Made by a program: the position numbers and the translations under genes. Below are positions 1 through 12,472 of a stretch of DNA of 64,000 bases, piece after piece. This DNA is from Dillenia suffruticosa. Taxonomy: Eukaryota > Streptophyta > Magnoliopsida > Dilleniales > Dilleniaceae. Each line of letters starts with the position of its first letter. Positions within the stretch are counted from its first letter, which is position 1. Under the pieces are notes generated by a model. It made no database searches. It worked only from the letters and a program-made list of their open reading frames with translations, and was not told the origin of the DNA. The stretch is taken from contig JAVTVX010000020.1 in assembly GCA_033439265.1 (NCBI GenBank), positions 14,278,001 through 14,342,000 of the forward strand. Direction: 5' to 3'.

Positions 1-776
1 AAATCTATCAAATTAATCGATATATTATTTCAAATAAACTATCTTTTGAATTATACAAGGAGAATCCGAATAATAGAAAGTTGTGCCACTTGGATAGCAC
101 ATCCTGTTTATATATAAACGTATATATGTAACACATATATTAGTTTAAAAAAGAAAAAGACAGAAAACATCCTCCTTCAAACAAACAAATAGGGAATTCT
201 TAGTCAGGTTATAACCTTCTTCCCTAATCGATGAGTTCAGACACAACTCTTAGTGTAACGAAAAGATAAAAAAAATAGTCTCTGTTTTTTTTTTTTTTTT
301 TTTTGAATTCTTCGATGAATCACGTAAACCCTAACATAGCAACCTTAAAACGCAATACTCATTTTCAAAATCAAGCCTTCCACGATTATCTGCCATTAAC
401 TACAAAACTGAACTTCCTCCATTAATGATAAGTGATGATTTGCTCAAAATTAAAATGTGATTTTAATGTTTTTGGACCTCTTGAGTTTAATTTCATCCAT
501 AGAACATGATTAATCATCAAATGTGTTTCGACTTTGAGTTTTTATCTCAGGTTTTGCTTCCCAAAACAGGATTTTGTGGACATTTCTCTGCCCTCAACAG
601 GGGGACTCCCAGAAAATGCAGAGGCCACCATCGATTGCCCCTCAACAAAATTTAGTACACGAAGAAGGCCCACAGAACATAATCAATCCACAGTCACTCC
701 CAAATGAGTTCAATTTCCTACTTCCGTAAAAATTAAACTCAACGAGATACGGAGAATCACTGATGGGTTTTCAAAG
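1..776. other. Non-coding flank left of copia element D
   Basis: I recognise no gene here. The stretch is AT-rich and contains a run of about 20 T at 285-304. The six-frame content is short and interrupted. The last five bases (772-776, caaag) would be the target duplication of element D, but its partner at the 3' end is lost, so this cannot be confirmed. Confidence 0.5.
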
Positions 777-822
777 TGTTGGTAGTTGTGCCCACGCTGG
801 GGTATTTTTTTTTTTGAGGATT

Positions 823-859
<37 letters not shown>

Positions 860-1348
860 CCCTTTAAAGAAACAATAATTTAAACTTCTGCCCACATTGG
901 TTCACCAGTTTTGTACGGCCACTTCTTCCCAAAACAAGGAAATTGATAAAGGTTCCTGCATTCTCTTCCACTGCCATGGCTCCGGGATCTCTCTAAAAAA
1001 TTGCTCTCTTTTTCCCAAACGTGAGATGGACCGGAATCTTTGAGAGAACATTGTCAAGAGAAAAAGTGAGAGAGATCATATCGTCTTGAGAGAAAAAAGT
1101 TGAGAGTCGGATAAATTTTCACATAAGAAAATTTCTTCTACCATTTGAGTCACCAGGATTTGGGTTGAGAAGTCATGGATTCGTGATGGTGGTTCATTTC
1201 GTGATCATCATCCCAATCGAGCGATCCGTATAAGAGAGTTCACAGATCGATTGATTTCTTGAAAGTCTACACATCACGGTATTTACTCAAAATTTTGAAT
1301 TTTTAATTTATACGCTCCGCATACGCATATAGTGTAACAAATTTAACA
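777..1348 (+). repeat. 5' LTR of copia element D
   Basis: The LTR begins TGTTGG and ends TTTAACA directly before the primer-binding site. A T run of about 32 bases lies at 824-855. Its first bases (TGTTGGTAGTTGTGCCCACG) recur at 15027 with one change, which marks the 3' LTR start. Its last 40 bases resemble the matching end of the LTRs of element E. Confidence 0.8.
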
Positions 1349-1349
1349 T

Positions 1350-1361
1350 CGGTATCAGAGC
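1350..1361 (+). other. Primer-binding site, initiator tRNA-Met type (element D)
   Basis: The sequence cggtatcagagc lies two bases after the LTR end. It matches the usual plant copia primer site TGGTATCAGAGC except at the first base, and it fixes the plus orientation of the element. Confidence 0.85.
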
Positions 1362-2529
1362 AAAATTAGATTTATTTAAAATTTTTCAGAATTTTTTGGT
1401 ATAAAATGTGTAGGGTACAAAATTTAGGATCCGGATCACGAATAAGTTTCGTAAATCTGAGAGTACTACGAGAATACCCATGGTCCAAAAATCATGAAAA
1501 TAATTTTTGTTAAATTTTTTGAATACATTAATACCATGAAAAGTATGGTCAAAATTTTTGATCCTACATATACAAAATCTTAGATCCGTCGAGTTTAAAA
1601 CCGAATCGATCCATAAAAATGGTCTAAAGATATTTATCATGCTTAGATCTACATTTTGACATATTAATTGTGAATTTTGGTTGTCGAAAATTGAGTTTCT
1701 AAAATGGCTATGAAAGGCCGAAATTTTGAACGTTTGATTTTTATGAGATTATGGCCTAAATCCAACTAAAATTGAGTCAAAAATAGTTGGATGATGTTCA
1801 ATTACAAATTTCTAACAAAAATAGTGTGAAAAATAGCCCGAAAATGAGTTTTTCGATTTCCGGATCGTGAGGACCCTGTTGCAGGTCCGTAAGGAGAAAA
1901 TACCCACCCTAGACTCATGGGCGCATGAAGAACACATGCCGGAAGGAGCGTGACGTGGAGAGGGAAGAGTGCATGAAGTTCACGTGCGAGTGAGGCGCGT
2001 GAATAGCAGGGTCAGTTTTCGGGTCGAGTTGATTGGGATTCGAGTCTGACCCACTCTGTGACTCGAGTCGAACCCGCTCCGCTCATGCAGGCACTTGTTG
2101 GACATGTTGAGCATCTTGCACGTTCAATAGCTTGTTGCCCCGCGTGTGCGTGCGCGTGTTAGATGCGCTGCACGTCTGGCACATCCAGCAGGCTGCCGCC
2201 GGTGAGTGAAGGCGCCTAGCTGTGCGCCGTCAGCGCGTGGGACCTCCGGTGGCGTGTGAGGTCATTTCAGATTATTTCTTCCATATTTCTGAGGGTCTTA
2301 CATCCTTATTTATGATTTTTTGTGGATTTTATATGTCGAATCCAAATCCGAAGGGTAAGATACGATTCCGAGTTGTGGTGTATGATATCCGTTGACTCAT
2401 ACGCTCGCTTTAGGGTTTATACTCGAATCATCAGATTTGTTGATTCGAAATGTGTACAAAATGTGAGAATAAATATCAATAAGTTACTAAAATTTCTCTT
2501 GCTGCATTGAAAACTGTCATAATAGATCT
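1362..2529 (+). other. Leader of element D with GC-rich block
   Basis: This non-coding leader lies between the primer-binding site and gag. Its middle (about 1860-2270) is strikingly GC-rich and built from degenerate gcgcgtg/cacgtg-type runs, unlike its AT-rich surroundings. A similar GC-rich block sits at the same place in element E (about 48640-49080, inverted), so it belongs to the family and is not a local accident. The small frames inside it look like by-products of the GC content. Confidence 0.6.
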
Positions 2530-4206
2530 TTGAAAAGAGGATGAATTGAATGGTGTCAATTATGAGATTTTACATCAGTATAGTCAGTTTGTTCTCAAGG
2601 AGCAAGATTTGTATGAGATTTTGAGGTATGAAATGGTAGGTCTTGGGGAGGATATCATACCTCAGGCTAGACAGAATAAGGAGGTCTATTGTGTGTTGAA
2701 AAAAATGGATAGCCAAATTAGGACAATCCTTATTAATGGCATGCACGATGACATGATTCTGATCTATAAGTAGTATCATATGTTAATGTTTATTAGACTC
2801 ACCCTAAAAGAGTATTATGGTCATCTTTTCAGCTCCTGTGGTGAGGATGCTAAAGAAAATGGCTAATCATACAATGATACAATACTTGATGCAAATGTCA
2901 AGTATGATCGCCAAACAAACAATGTAGACAAGTCCATTTCGGATAAATTTCAGGTATTGAATATGATTTAGTCTTTTACCTAATTTATGGGAGATCATGA
3001 AAATCTATCTCACGCACGACGAGAGTATTTTATACTTTTGCTGATATGAGTAGATATTGTGAGCTCGAAAAAGAACGCCTGGAGGCGAGTAGGCCGTACT
3101 TGGATCATGCTTATGCAGCGGAGTCGAGTAAAGTCTCCTGTAACACCAAATGAATAGCATAAGTATAAAAAAAAAACTCGAGGTCCAGACAATAAGAAAC
3201 TATCTGAGAAATCCGATAATAAAGTACAAATGCGTAAGAAGAAGGAATTTGATAAGACCAATATGAAATACTACATCTGAGATAGACTTTGTTATTTTGC
3301 TTATGAGTGTGATGAGCGGAAGGAATGTTCTTCTTCTTTACACGATTTGAGTTTTGACTCATCTATTATGATACTCACTGATTTTTCTCTTTTGTGGATT
3401 GTAAATTTAGGAATCACCGACCATGTAGTTTAAGAAAAGAGCACGTACATGGAGTTTCGTTGAGTTAATCCTTAGGTTATGAGGATTTACGTGAGAAAAA
3501 GTACATTTATCGTTATTAAAGGGATTGACACCTGCAAGTTTGAGTTGCAAAGTTACCAGATTTTGTATCTAAATAACATTCTTTACGCTCCGAGTATTTA
3601 ACGAAACTTGATTTCAGTAATTTGTTTAAGATCATCAAGGATGTGCTTGGTTATATAGAAAATCATCTGTTTTTATGAGATATGACAGTTCTTTAATCTG
3701 TTCTAGTTTTATCAATGATGGATTGTATGTACTGGATGTTATTTCCTTAAATAGTATTTCTTATTATTCTTCTATTACCTTTATCTCTGATTGCGTAAAT
3801 GATGATATAAATGTATAGTATAGTAGATTTGGAGACATTGGATAAGAGAGGTTGAATCGATTAACAGCGAGTGGTTTGTTGCACCCGCTAACCAAGTTCA
3901 AGTTGCCCGTATGTGAGTTTTGCTTAATCGGCAAAGTTACATGAAAATCATTTGGTAATGCAATAAGTATTGGGACTCTTTTGCAATTGGTCCATTCTGA
4001 TATCTGTGACCATATGAGCATGAGAGCCCGAAATGGAACTGTGTACTTTATTACGTTCATAAATGATTACACGCGTTTCAGTTACGTCTATCTGATCTTG
4101 CACAAATTCGACGTATTGAAATGTTTCAGGAGTTTTATTAGCGAGATTGAAAATCAGTTAAAGTTGAGAGTGAATACTCTTAGAACCGATTAGGGGCGCA
4201 AGTATT
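2530..4206 (+). pseudogene. gag, protease and first part of integrase of copia element D
   Basis: The gag start is recognisable around 2543-2772 (LNGVNYEILHQYSQFVLKEQ and the following residues), the usual copia gag opening. Frames break repeatedly after that. The nucleocapsid zinc knuckle expected near 3290 is no longer recognisable. The protease active-site region is at 3395, where WIV-DSGAT has become WIVNLGIT, so the catalytic Asp is lost. The integrase catalytic core begins near 3981 with HSDICDHMSM, then FINDYTRF and TLRTD followed by a stop. It is cut at 4206 by a solo LTR and resumes at 6971. It is certainly a dead copy. Confidence 0.8.
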
Positions 4207-6965
4207 TGTAACACCGACCCTCGGTGTATTCTATAGTGAATTCCATTTCATATATATATACATATATGTTGTTTCTATTACTACAGGTTCATGAATTTTC
4301 ACAAAAAAAATGATATTTGACGGTAAAATACAAATCGGATCAATTTTGACTCAAAGAGATTCAAAACCTTAATTTCATATTAAATAAATTAAATTAGGTC
4401 TAATATAAGATTTTGGGCCTAGTATGAAATTATGAAAATTTTAGGGGTCAAATTAGAATTTTTATAAGTCAAAGGACTTGTTAGCAATTAACAAAACTTA
4501 AATGAAATGTGACAAGTGTATTCTTGTGTTGAACAGGTGTTATAGTGAGGAGGACAAGTGTTGGCCAAATGGAGATGAGAAAGGCAAGGTGGGCCAATGA
4601 GAACACATGCACAAAAAAAAAGAACCAATCAAAACACATGCAATAGTCAAAATGATCCTATGGTTTAGATTAATTGGAGATTTGATCCTAGGGTGGTGAC
4701 TTATTAACACAATAATAAAAGAAGAAGGCCTTAGAATGCTTGTTCATTCTTCCCAAATTCGTGAGAACAAGGAGAGAAGCAAGAGAGGAAGACAAAGAAA
4801 GTGAGGTAAGAAATTTTATCCTATCTTACTTTAAATGTTATTTCTGTCAGTGATTCATCTCTGTTTTAAGGCATCTAAGAGCCAGAATTTGAAAATGTGA
4901 TAGTTATATGAATTGTAGATCTAAGTCTTATCTTTCCAACGAGGTAAGAATCACCAAATTCTGATGCCTGTGCAAAAAGTTATGGCACTTTTCCTGAAAC
5001 TCGACATAGAAGCGTCCTGTTTCGAACCTTGACAGTAGTGAGTAAAAACGACCCCTCTCCAGTCTTAGTTTGAAGAAACACAAAACATGAAAGTTATAGA
5101 TATATGCCTTTTCTATAACATATAAACATTTCAGCCATTTCGCATGAGGAAATTGAAAGTTATACAATTTTCCTTAAAACTGTGTTGACAGAAACTGTAT
5201 GTTTCACTAAAACGTATCTGTCCTGTTCATGAATTTTGTTCAACCCCTTCCAGACATATTTAGATAAAACTCAGAACACGAAAGTTGTAGATCTACATCT
5301 TAACTATAACATGTTAAAATTTCGTTAGACTTTGATGAGTAGGATGAAAGTTATAGCTTCTGTACGAAAACTGGACAGAATCTGAAACTTAAATATGGCT
5401 GTAACAAAATGAGGCTTACCGGGAATTCTGTGATTTGAATCTGAGGAAGTGTGCAAAATGAAAGTTATAGTGCTATCCCTTAGCTTTAAAATGAGATAAG
5501 AATCATCTGATTTGGATTGGTATAGCCAAAGTTATAGTCTGTTTTCCATGACTGCGCAGGTTAAAAATCTGCGGACTGTTTGTCTCCCTAAGAGTTATTT
5601 GAGTTGAACGGAGGGGACACTTGATTTACGCTTTGTGGAAATATTGGGGAGTGCGTTATCCTCCCCTAACAGTGAGTGGGACTTGACATCTACTTTTAAT
5701 TGATACCGTGTTTTAAAAAGCTTTCAAAAGCATGATTTAAAATGGTATGATTGACCTATTCTTCTGGATTTATGAAAATGTTTTGTGATATATGGAGTGT
5801 CCCAACTTATTTATATCGATATGCATCCATGATTTTGATACTTGATGATTGTGCCACACTTTGATATATCCACATGATTTTATGCTTTCATTGCATATTG
5901 GCACATGCTTTTGACATGATAAGGCTTGATGATTTGGCTTGAGATATGTGATTTGGGCTGGATGCCCCTGTGGATACTGTGATGATGATGATATGCTTCC
6001 TATGGCATTCCGTAGCTACGAAGGACATTTGGTAGAGGCACCTGTTGTGTCCGGATACGCCTCTGCAGGGGGTATCCGCCAGATCGTCATACATATTGTA
6101 TGGACAGTCGTCGGTTGAACCACTCCGGGGAGGACCTTGGTAGGTCTAGCACCGGCGGGTTTCCATACACGCTTGATCCTTGATACGTGTACGATATATA
6201 TATACAGGCTAGTTGGAGTAGTCTGTGGCCAACGTTGGGGTAGAGAGCCTTATTTTATTACTTGCACTGTGAAAACCCCCAACGTTGCCCGTCCTTGGCC
6301 ATGGTCGGCCCTTGCCGGGATATTTTCGACTGGCTCTATACGATATAACGGACATACATACTGGATGCATATTTGATTTGATACGTATGCTGTGAATGAT
6401 TTATTGAGATGTCATAATATTTTTTTTTCATACTATGGATTTATTGGGACATAATTTTGGCACTCCTAATTCACCCAAAAAAAATTAATTGTAGCATGTC
6501 ATTCCCCCCGACTTGCTGAGTACCAACCCCCCTCTCTATGGTACTCATCCCTCACATTTCCCTCCTACAGGGGTAGACTCGGACCGAGAGATTTGTGTGC
6601 ATTGTTGTATTGGATATTCTTTGGAGACTACTGGGCCGGGGTATGACTACCCGCTCTTCCGCTATATATTAAGGTTATTGTTTCATCTTGAGAAAGTTAG
6701 GATGACCATTGTATTTGTTTAAATTGGGATGACTGTATTTATAATTCTTCTGGTCTGTATAAGGTTCACTCTCACTCATTTTAATTTACATTGAGGCATA
6801 CATGTATTATTTTTATCACTTGGGGATCTTTGTGATTTGGAAACTTGGATTATGTGAATGTTACAGCCTTACGGTGCTTTGATGTGCGGGACGTGGTGCC
6901 CGTGCATCTAGGTGCCGCGGCGGGCTCGTTGCGTGCCTGGCTCGGGAGTGGGTCGGGGCGTGACA
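4207..6965 (+). mobile_element. Solo LTR of a Tekay-like gypsy element, plus orientation
   Basis: This 2759-bp sequence starts TGTAACACC and ends GGCGTGACA. It is flanked by the perfect 5-bp duplication gtatt (4202-4206 and 6966-6970). No gypsy coding sequence lies inside, so it is a solo LTR left by LTR-LTR recombination. The ends are the reverse complement of those of the complete Tekay-like element at 26349-37623. Internal words such as the one around the inverted CCAACGTTGG are also shared with those LTRs. It interrupts the integrase of element D. Confidence 0.85.
4880..5580 (+). repeat. Degenerate internal repeat array, gaaagttrtag units
   Basis: Within the solo LTR the word gaaagttatag/gaaagttgtag followed by atct and similar contexts recurs every 60-150 bases. 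The same arrangement occurs in the next solo LTR at about 10000-10640, so it is a property of this LTR subfamily. No frame is open through it. Confidence 0.5.
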
Positions 6966-6970
6966 GTATT

Positions 6971-7892
6971 TGTCAGAACTATTCAGAGATCTCTATATCG
7001 AGAAGGGTATTATGAAACAACTGACTATTTCTGTTACTTCTCAGCAGATAGGAGTAGCCGAGAAGAGGAATAGGATTTTGTTGGAGATAATGAAATCTAT
7101 GATGACATAGACCAATTTGTTCATCTCCTATTAGAAAGATGTGCTATTGACTACGACCTTTGTCCTCAACCATGTCTTATTAAAGTTCGCAGTCAGTGCC
7201 CTATTTGAGTTTTTGGATAACGAGATAGTCTGACCTTAGCTACTTGAAATCATGGGGTTGTGTCATGTATGTTCACGATTTCTCGTATTTAGGTTTGTGA
7301 GAAAAGAAATGTATATTTATAAGATATTCAAAACACTCCATGTGGCATGTGTTCTTAGGTGAGCATACGGATGACATTATTACTGAAAGTAAGTCTCGTG
7401 AAACCACATTCCTTGAGAATGATTTCACTGAGAGAGGTGAAATCAATCTGGACTTTACGTTTTGTGAGATGGATGAGACCGATAGCTTAGGAGAGCCCGG
7501 TAGCTCAGGTGAGCCCCGTAGCAAGATATAAGAATCCATTACGGATCTTGGTCCTAGTGGGAGTGATCTATCGAGAGGTGAAATCAATCAAATTTTTACC
7601 TTCTATAAGATAGATGAGTCTAGTGACTCAGGTGAGCCCAACGGTGGGACACAAGAATCTATTACAGATCTTGGTTCTCGTGGGAGTGATCCATTTAAAG
7701 GTGAAGAGGTTCTCTCTCTTCACTCCATTATGGATCTTGGTTTTAGTGGAAGTGATCCATCTAGCAGTGAAGAGGATCTTGAGGGTTTTGCGAAGGACCA
7801 TTTACTGAAAGCCATAGATGAAGACAATGAGTTGATGCAAATCAACGGGGTCTGTGACCTGTTGATTTGCTTGAGTGCAGAAGGACCATTGG
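6971..7892 (+). pseudogene. Second part of integrase and integrase-RT spacer of element D
   Basis: The reading picks up directly after the solo LTR with the end of the integrase core (the QQ-GVAE-R-R region near 7045) and continues into the acidic linker between integrase and RT. Many stops are present. The linker holds a tandem duplication of about 141 bp (units starting at 7432 and 7573) plus a third partial unit near 7724. The piece ends at the target duplication attgg (7888-7892), after which a second solo LTR intervenes. RT resumes at 12473. Confidence 0.7.
7432..7765 (+). repeat. Tandem duplication in the pol linker of element D
   Basis: Two units of about 141 bp, each running from gagaggtgaaatcaat to gggagtgatc, lie head to tail. 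A third partial unit (ggatcttggt...agtgatccat) follows. The repeated peptide theme is DLG-SGSDP. The corresponding linker of element E (near 46150-46350, inverted) seems to have one copy only. Confidence 0.65.
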
Positions 7893-10800
7893 TGTAATAC
7901 CAATATCTCGGTATATTCATATTTGCACTCTTTTCCCATTCTATGTATGATATTACTTATGTTCGATATAGAAATTTCATTAAGAAATTTTTCCGATAAA
8001 ACCGTCCCCAAACAAATTTCGACTAAAATTGTTGGAAATTAAAAACTTCCAAATGACCATTGAAGGTCAAATAATGATCAGAGTGGCCTTAAGCATGTTT
8101 GAGAACCTTAAATATAGATAAATATCGCTTTATAAAGCTAAATCAGGGATTTCTGGAAAATTTCCCGGAAAGCCCTAATTGGACGGTAGTAAGCCCTGAC
8201 AAGACTAACTGACTACATTATAATGCGAAATGGATTTAGTTAGACTTAATATGGGGTAAGGGGCCTGGTGTATAATTATGGAAAACTTGGGGTTAAAATA
8301 GAAATTTTAAAGTTTAAAGGATTTGTTTGCAATACACAATAACCTAGAATTAATCGACTAATTTTATTTTCCTAAAACTCTAATTTGGACCAATGAGAGC
8401 TTTAAGGTCTTGAGGTGGGGCTCACATATTAAATATGGGTGCGAGTTGTAGAGAGTAAAAGAGAAAATGGTGGGTCCTAGACATATAAAAAAATGTAATT
8501 TTAAAAATAAGAAAACTATTAATTAATTAAGTAAAGGAGTGGGAGAGGAAGAGAAAAAGAGAGAGAGGAAACGTGAGACAGGGAGAGAGAGAGAGAGGAA
8601 GAGAGAGAATAAGTGACTATTCTAGAGTTTATTAGTGAAATTCAAGGGTTTAGATCAACTTTGAAATATTTGGATGGTTGAGATTGAATTTAATAAAGTG
8701 AATTAAGCTTAAAGGAAAAGACAACACAACCCTAGCCTTCTCATTTTACCAAAAATTGTGAGGAACAAAAGGAAGAACAAAGAAGGTCTTTTCTTTTCCT
8801 TTCTCTAAAAGCAGTAAGCTACTCCTTGAAGGGAGACTTGATCCCTTCAACCAATCTTCAATATTTTTACATAAATCTTCTCCTTTCAAGCCCTAGTTCA
8901 ACATATCCAAAAATTAGAAAAAGAGAAGAAGGTTTGCTTGGTGATTCAAGGGTGGAAACCTAGATGTACAAGTGAAGAGATCTATGGGTTCTTTAAATTT
9001 TCTTCAACAACTTTAGATAAGAAAGCTTACTCTTGTTCCCTAGTGTAACATATATCAATTTGGAGTCAAAAGGAAATCTCTAACTTGGTGACTCTTTGTT
9101 GACCAAAAATTAGGATCAAAGAGGAAATGAGAGATGTTTGGAGGAGAGGACTTGTTTGAGGCTTGAGACATCAAATCTTGAGGTATATATATATATATAT
9201 AATCAATCAAGTAAAAGAATGCTATAATGTGTGCAAAAAATTTCAGCATGTGAAATGTTTGATGTAAGTCTTAAATGATCACATAATGGGGTGAGAAACC
9301 GTAAGGGAACAAGTACAGAAAAATTCAGAACTTTGGCTACGAAATTGGATGGTTTTAATGTGATTTTGAGTGTTAAAATGTGGATTTAATGTACTTGTGT
9401 GTGTATTGGATTTTGGCATTGAAGTATGATGTGTATATATGTGTGTAGTGAATGAAATGAGGAAGGAATGCGTGCAGAAAATTTCTGTACTAGTGGAAGC
9501 TAAAAAGGAAGTCAATTTCATGTGAAATATGTAGTGAAATGTAAGAAAAAAAATGAAATAGGAAAGTGTACAGAATTTTGTGATGTGTTATTGAGTATAT
9601 GCATGTAAAATTGAGACCAAAAGTGTGTAGGAATATGTGTGTACATGTATGATCAAGGTTTGGTGATCTGAAATTGAATGAGGAAAGAAAGATTGATGTA
9701 AATATTGAACCTTTAGATTTCTGCAAAACAGGGCAAAGTGACCAGGCTGTACTCTTTCTATAATAACTTTCTTTACACAAATGAAAATTGAGTGAGGTTT
9801 TCTACATATGAAACTGGACTTCTATACCTTTAAATTGAGATATGATAAGTTGAATTCTGAAGAGAATTGGAATTTTTGTGATTTTTCAAAATTAAATGTT
9901 CTGCAGAAAATACTCAGTTCTGCCCTATTTTTTGTCATGAAATTGTGCTCAAATTTGAGATATCTTTTGGTCTGGACCAATCTTAGCCCTAGCTATGCAA
10001 TTTGTAGATCTATGTCGTATCATTCCAACGAGATAATAATCGCTTCAATCCGACCCCTGTGTCAAAAGTTACAGCCATTCGTTTGAAACTCGTCAGAGGG
10101 TCATCCATTTTCCAACACTAAAAACAGTAGCATTGCACGACCCCTTCCAGACCTTGTTTGCAAAAACTCAAAGAAGAAAAGTTGTATATCTCCCTCTTAG
10201 ACACTTACTGTGAAAAGTGCAGCCAATTTGCAAGAGGGAATCAAAAGTTATACAAAATCTACCAAAACTATGCAAATTTTCACTCTGTTTTCAGTCCCAA
10301 ATCAATACTTTTCTTTTTGTGACCTGTTTCGACCATTTTCTGGATTGAATTAAGAAAACCCTTCAATTTGAAAGTTGTAGGTATATGTCACATCTATAAC
10401 ATATCCAAAATTCATTTGAATTGGAGTTGTGCGCAAGGTGTTATTGGATATTTACTAAGATAGGATAGAGTAGACATTTAGAACAGAACTGAGACAAATA
10501 TTGGTTTTTCTGAAATTCTGCAATTAGAATCTGAAGAAACATTCAAAATGAAAGTTGTAGTGCTATCTCTTAGCTTTAAAATGAAATATGAAGCATGTGA
10601 TTCAGAGTTGTGTAGTAGAAGGTATGACCATTTTTCCATAACTGCACAAATGTGCATATGTGCAGAAACTATGAATAATAAACTATAAGCACATGTGTTG
10701 TGTTAAGGTGATGAAATGCGTAATAAGTGAATGAATTGTAAAGAATATATGATACAGATGAAAAAAAAAGAGATAGAATATGTCCTAGGATACCCTAACC

Positions 10801-12467
10801 TTAATCTTAGAGGAAAGAATTGTTAGAATGCAACTTAACCTAGTAAGTTCAAATCATGACACAAATCCTCATATATGCATCGTGTTGTCATTGTAGGCAT
10901 ACGGGTGGTGACCAAACGAAGAGAAACACTTTCAACACTTGTGGTACTTGGTAGGGAGTGACTGACCCTCCCATATACTGTAAGTGAGATTTATTATATT
11001 ATGTGTCTTATGCACAATATCATGTTTTAAAATATTTTATGACGCAAGCATGATTTAATAAATATGTGATGTGAAATTTTCAATGAATTATGAAATGTTT
11101 TTGTGAATTCGTGGAGTATCCACAAATATACTTTTACGTGTTATATATGCATCCAAATGAATTTTAAAATACGAAATCATGCCATTGCATTTGAGTTATA
11201 CATGTTTTATGAAATCATCATTGTGGAAATGATTGACATTACTTGAGAAATGTGGCATGATACGTGATTGATTTGATGATGATATTTTACATGGGCCGAG
11301 AGCCTTAGCATGTGATGATGATAATTTTGTGATGGGTAAATCCCATTTCGTAACTACGAAGGATGCATGTGTAGAGTAATCCATATTTGCACCCGATACG
11401 CTTCTATGGAATGTATCTCACATGACATCGAAAAATGGTAAATATATTGTGATTTGACACAATATTAGTCAGGTTGAACCCATAAGGGGGATGGTTATGG
11501 TGTGCTGTAGTCTAGCACCTGATGAGATCCGTCGCCAACATCGGGGTAGAGAGTTTTTCTAACCTATTACATACAAAACCCCGATGCGTTTGTCATTGGT
11601 CGTGGTCGACCCTTGCTAGGACTGATTTTGGCACGTTTTGTTCTAACATGATTTGATGACATGGATGTATATTTGTTTGAAATGTATGTGAAAAGAATGT
11701 TTTATGATAAATTAAGCATCTTATATGATTTTTTACAATCTGTAGAATTATTGAGAACTTTGATACTTTTTTTTTACCGACACATTGAACACATGATATA
11801 TACCCTCTCACTCACTGGGTATCTTCCTTGATACTTACCCCTTATTTCTTGTAGTGTACAGAGATAGCTATAGTGGGACGCGCAGAGACTTATCAGCGCA
11901 CGAGACTTTTGCTGGAGATTGAGAATGTTGATTAGGTACTCGATATGATATTGAGAAGAATTTGCCAATGAAATTGTATAATTATGTATTGGGATTGTAG
12001 ATATACCATTATGTATATAAAGGGATGGTTGTATTTAAATTTATGTATATTTTATTAAAACTCTCAATTCTATTCTATTGTATTAAGGCATGATTTGTAC
12101 TATTGTGTATATTTATTTTGGAAAACGTGTCATATTCTAGAAGTGTCTTTTAGTTCGCTCGATGCCACCTTTAAATCACATGAGGGGTAACTGGCGACTG
12201 TTCATACCTTTGATGGGGGTATGCAGTAGAGGTCTGGTGTAGGACTATTGTTAGCCTTACGTTATCCTACATGGTTGACAGGAATTGGATGATCTGAGGA
12301 GATTGTTGATTGTGGTCGGACTAGCCTATGTATATAGATATATGACAGGTCGATACATAGTATTTGATAGACTTCTGACTTATAGGGAGGTTCCGCTCAT
12401 TTGGTTATAGAAAGTCAACATCCGGGATAACGAGTGACTGTTCACGGCTCTGGTTCGGAGCGTGACA
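7893..12467 (+). mobile_element. Long solo LTR (4.6 kb) of a gypsy element, plus orientation
   Basis: The sequence starts TGTAATACC and ends GAGCGTGACA, with perfect target duplications attgg at 7888-7892 and 12468-12472. It has no gag or pol. It shares segments with the 4207-6965 LTR: the gaaagttgtag array near 10000-10600, the block around gtaactacgaagga near 11350, and the C-A-ACATCGGGGTAGAGAG word near 11535. At 4575 bp it is much longer than the other gypsy LTRs here (2.8-3.0 kb). A (GA)-rich tract at 8575-8605 and an (AT) tract near 9182 lie inside. I found no clean boundaries of another element in it. Confidence 0.75.
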
Positions 12468-12472
12468 ATTGG

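Noticed and set aside
540..690. A short minus-strand frame near the left edge that looks like a protein C-terminus
   Set aside because: It has no recognisable domain, no splice context and no homology I can name. It is too short to call a gene.
2322..2510. A 62-codon frame before gag of element D
   Set aside because: It sits in the leader, is not kept in the equivalent leader of element E, and matches no family known to me.
12301..12467. Possible nested element border near the end of the 4.6-kb LTR
   Set aside because: I looked for TIRs or a second pair of target duplications and found none that I could support.
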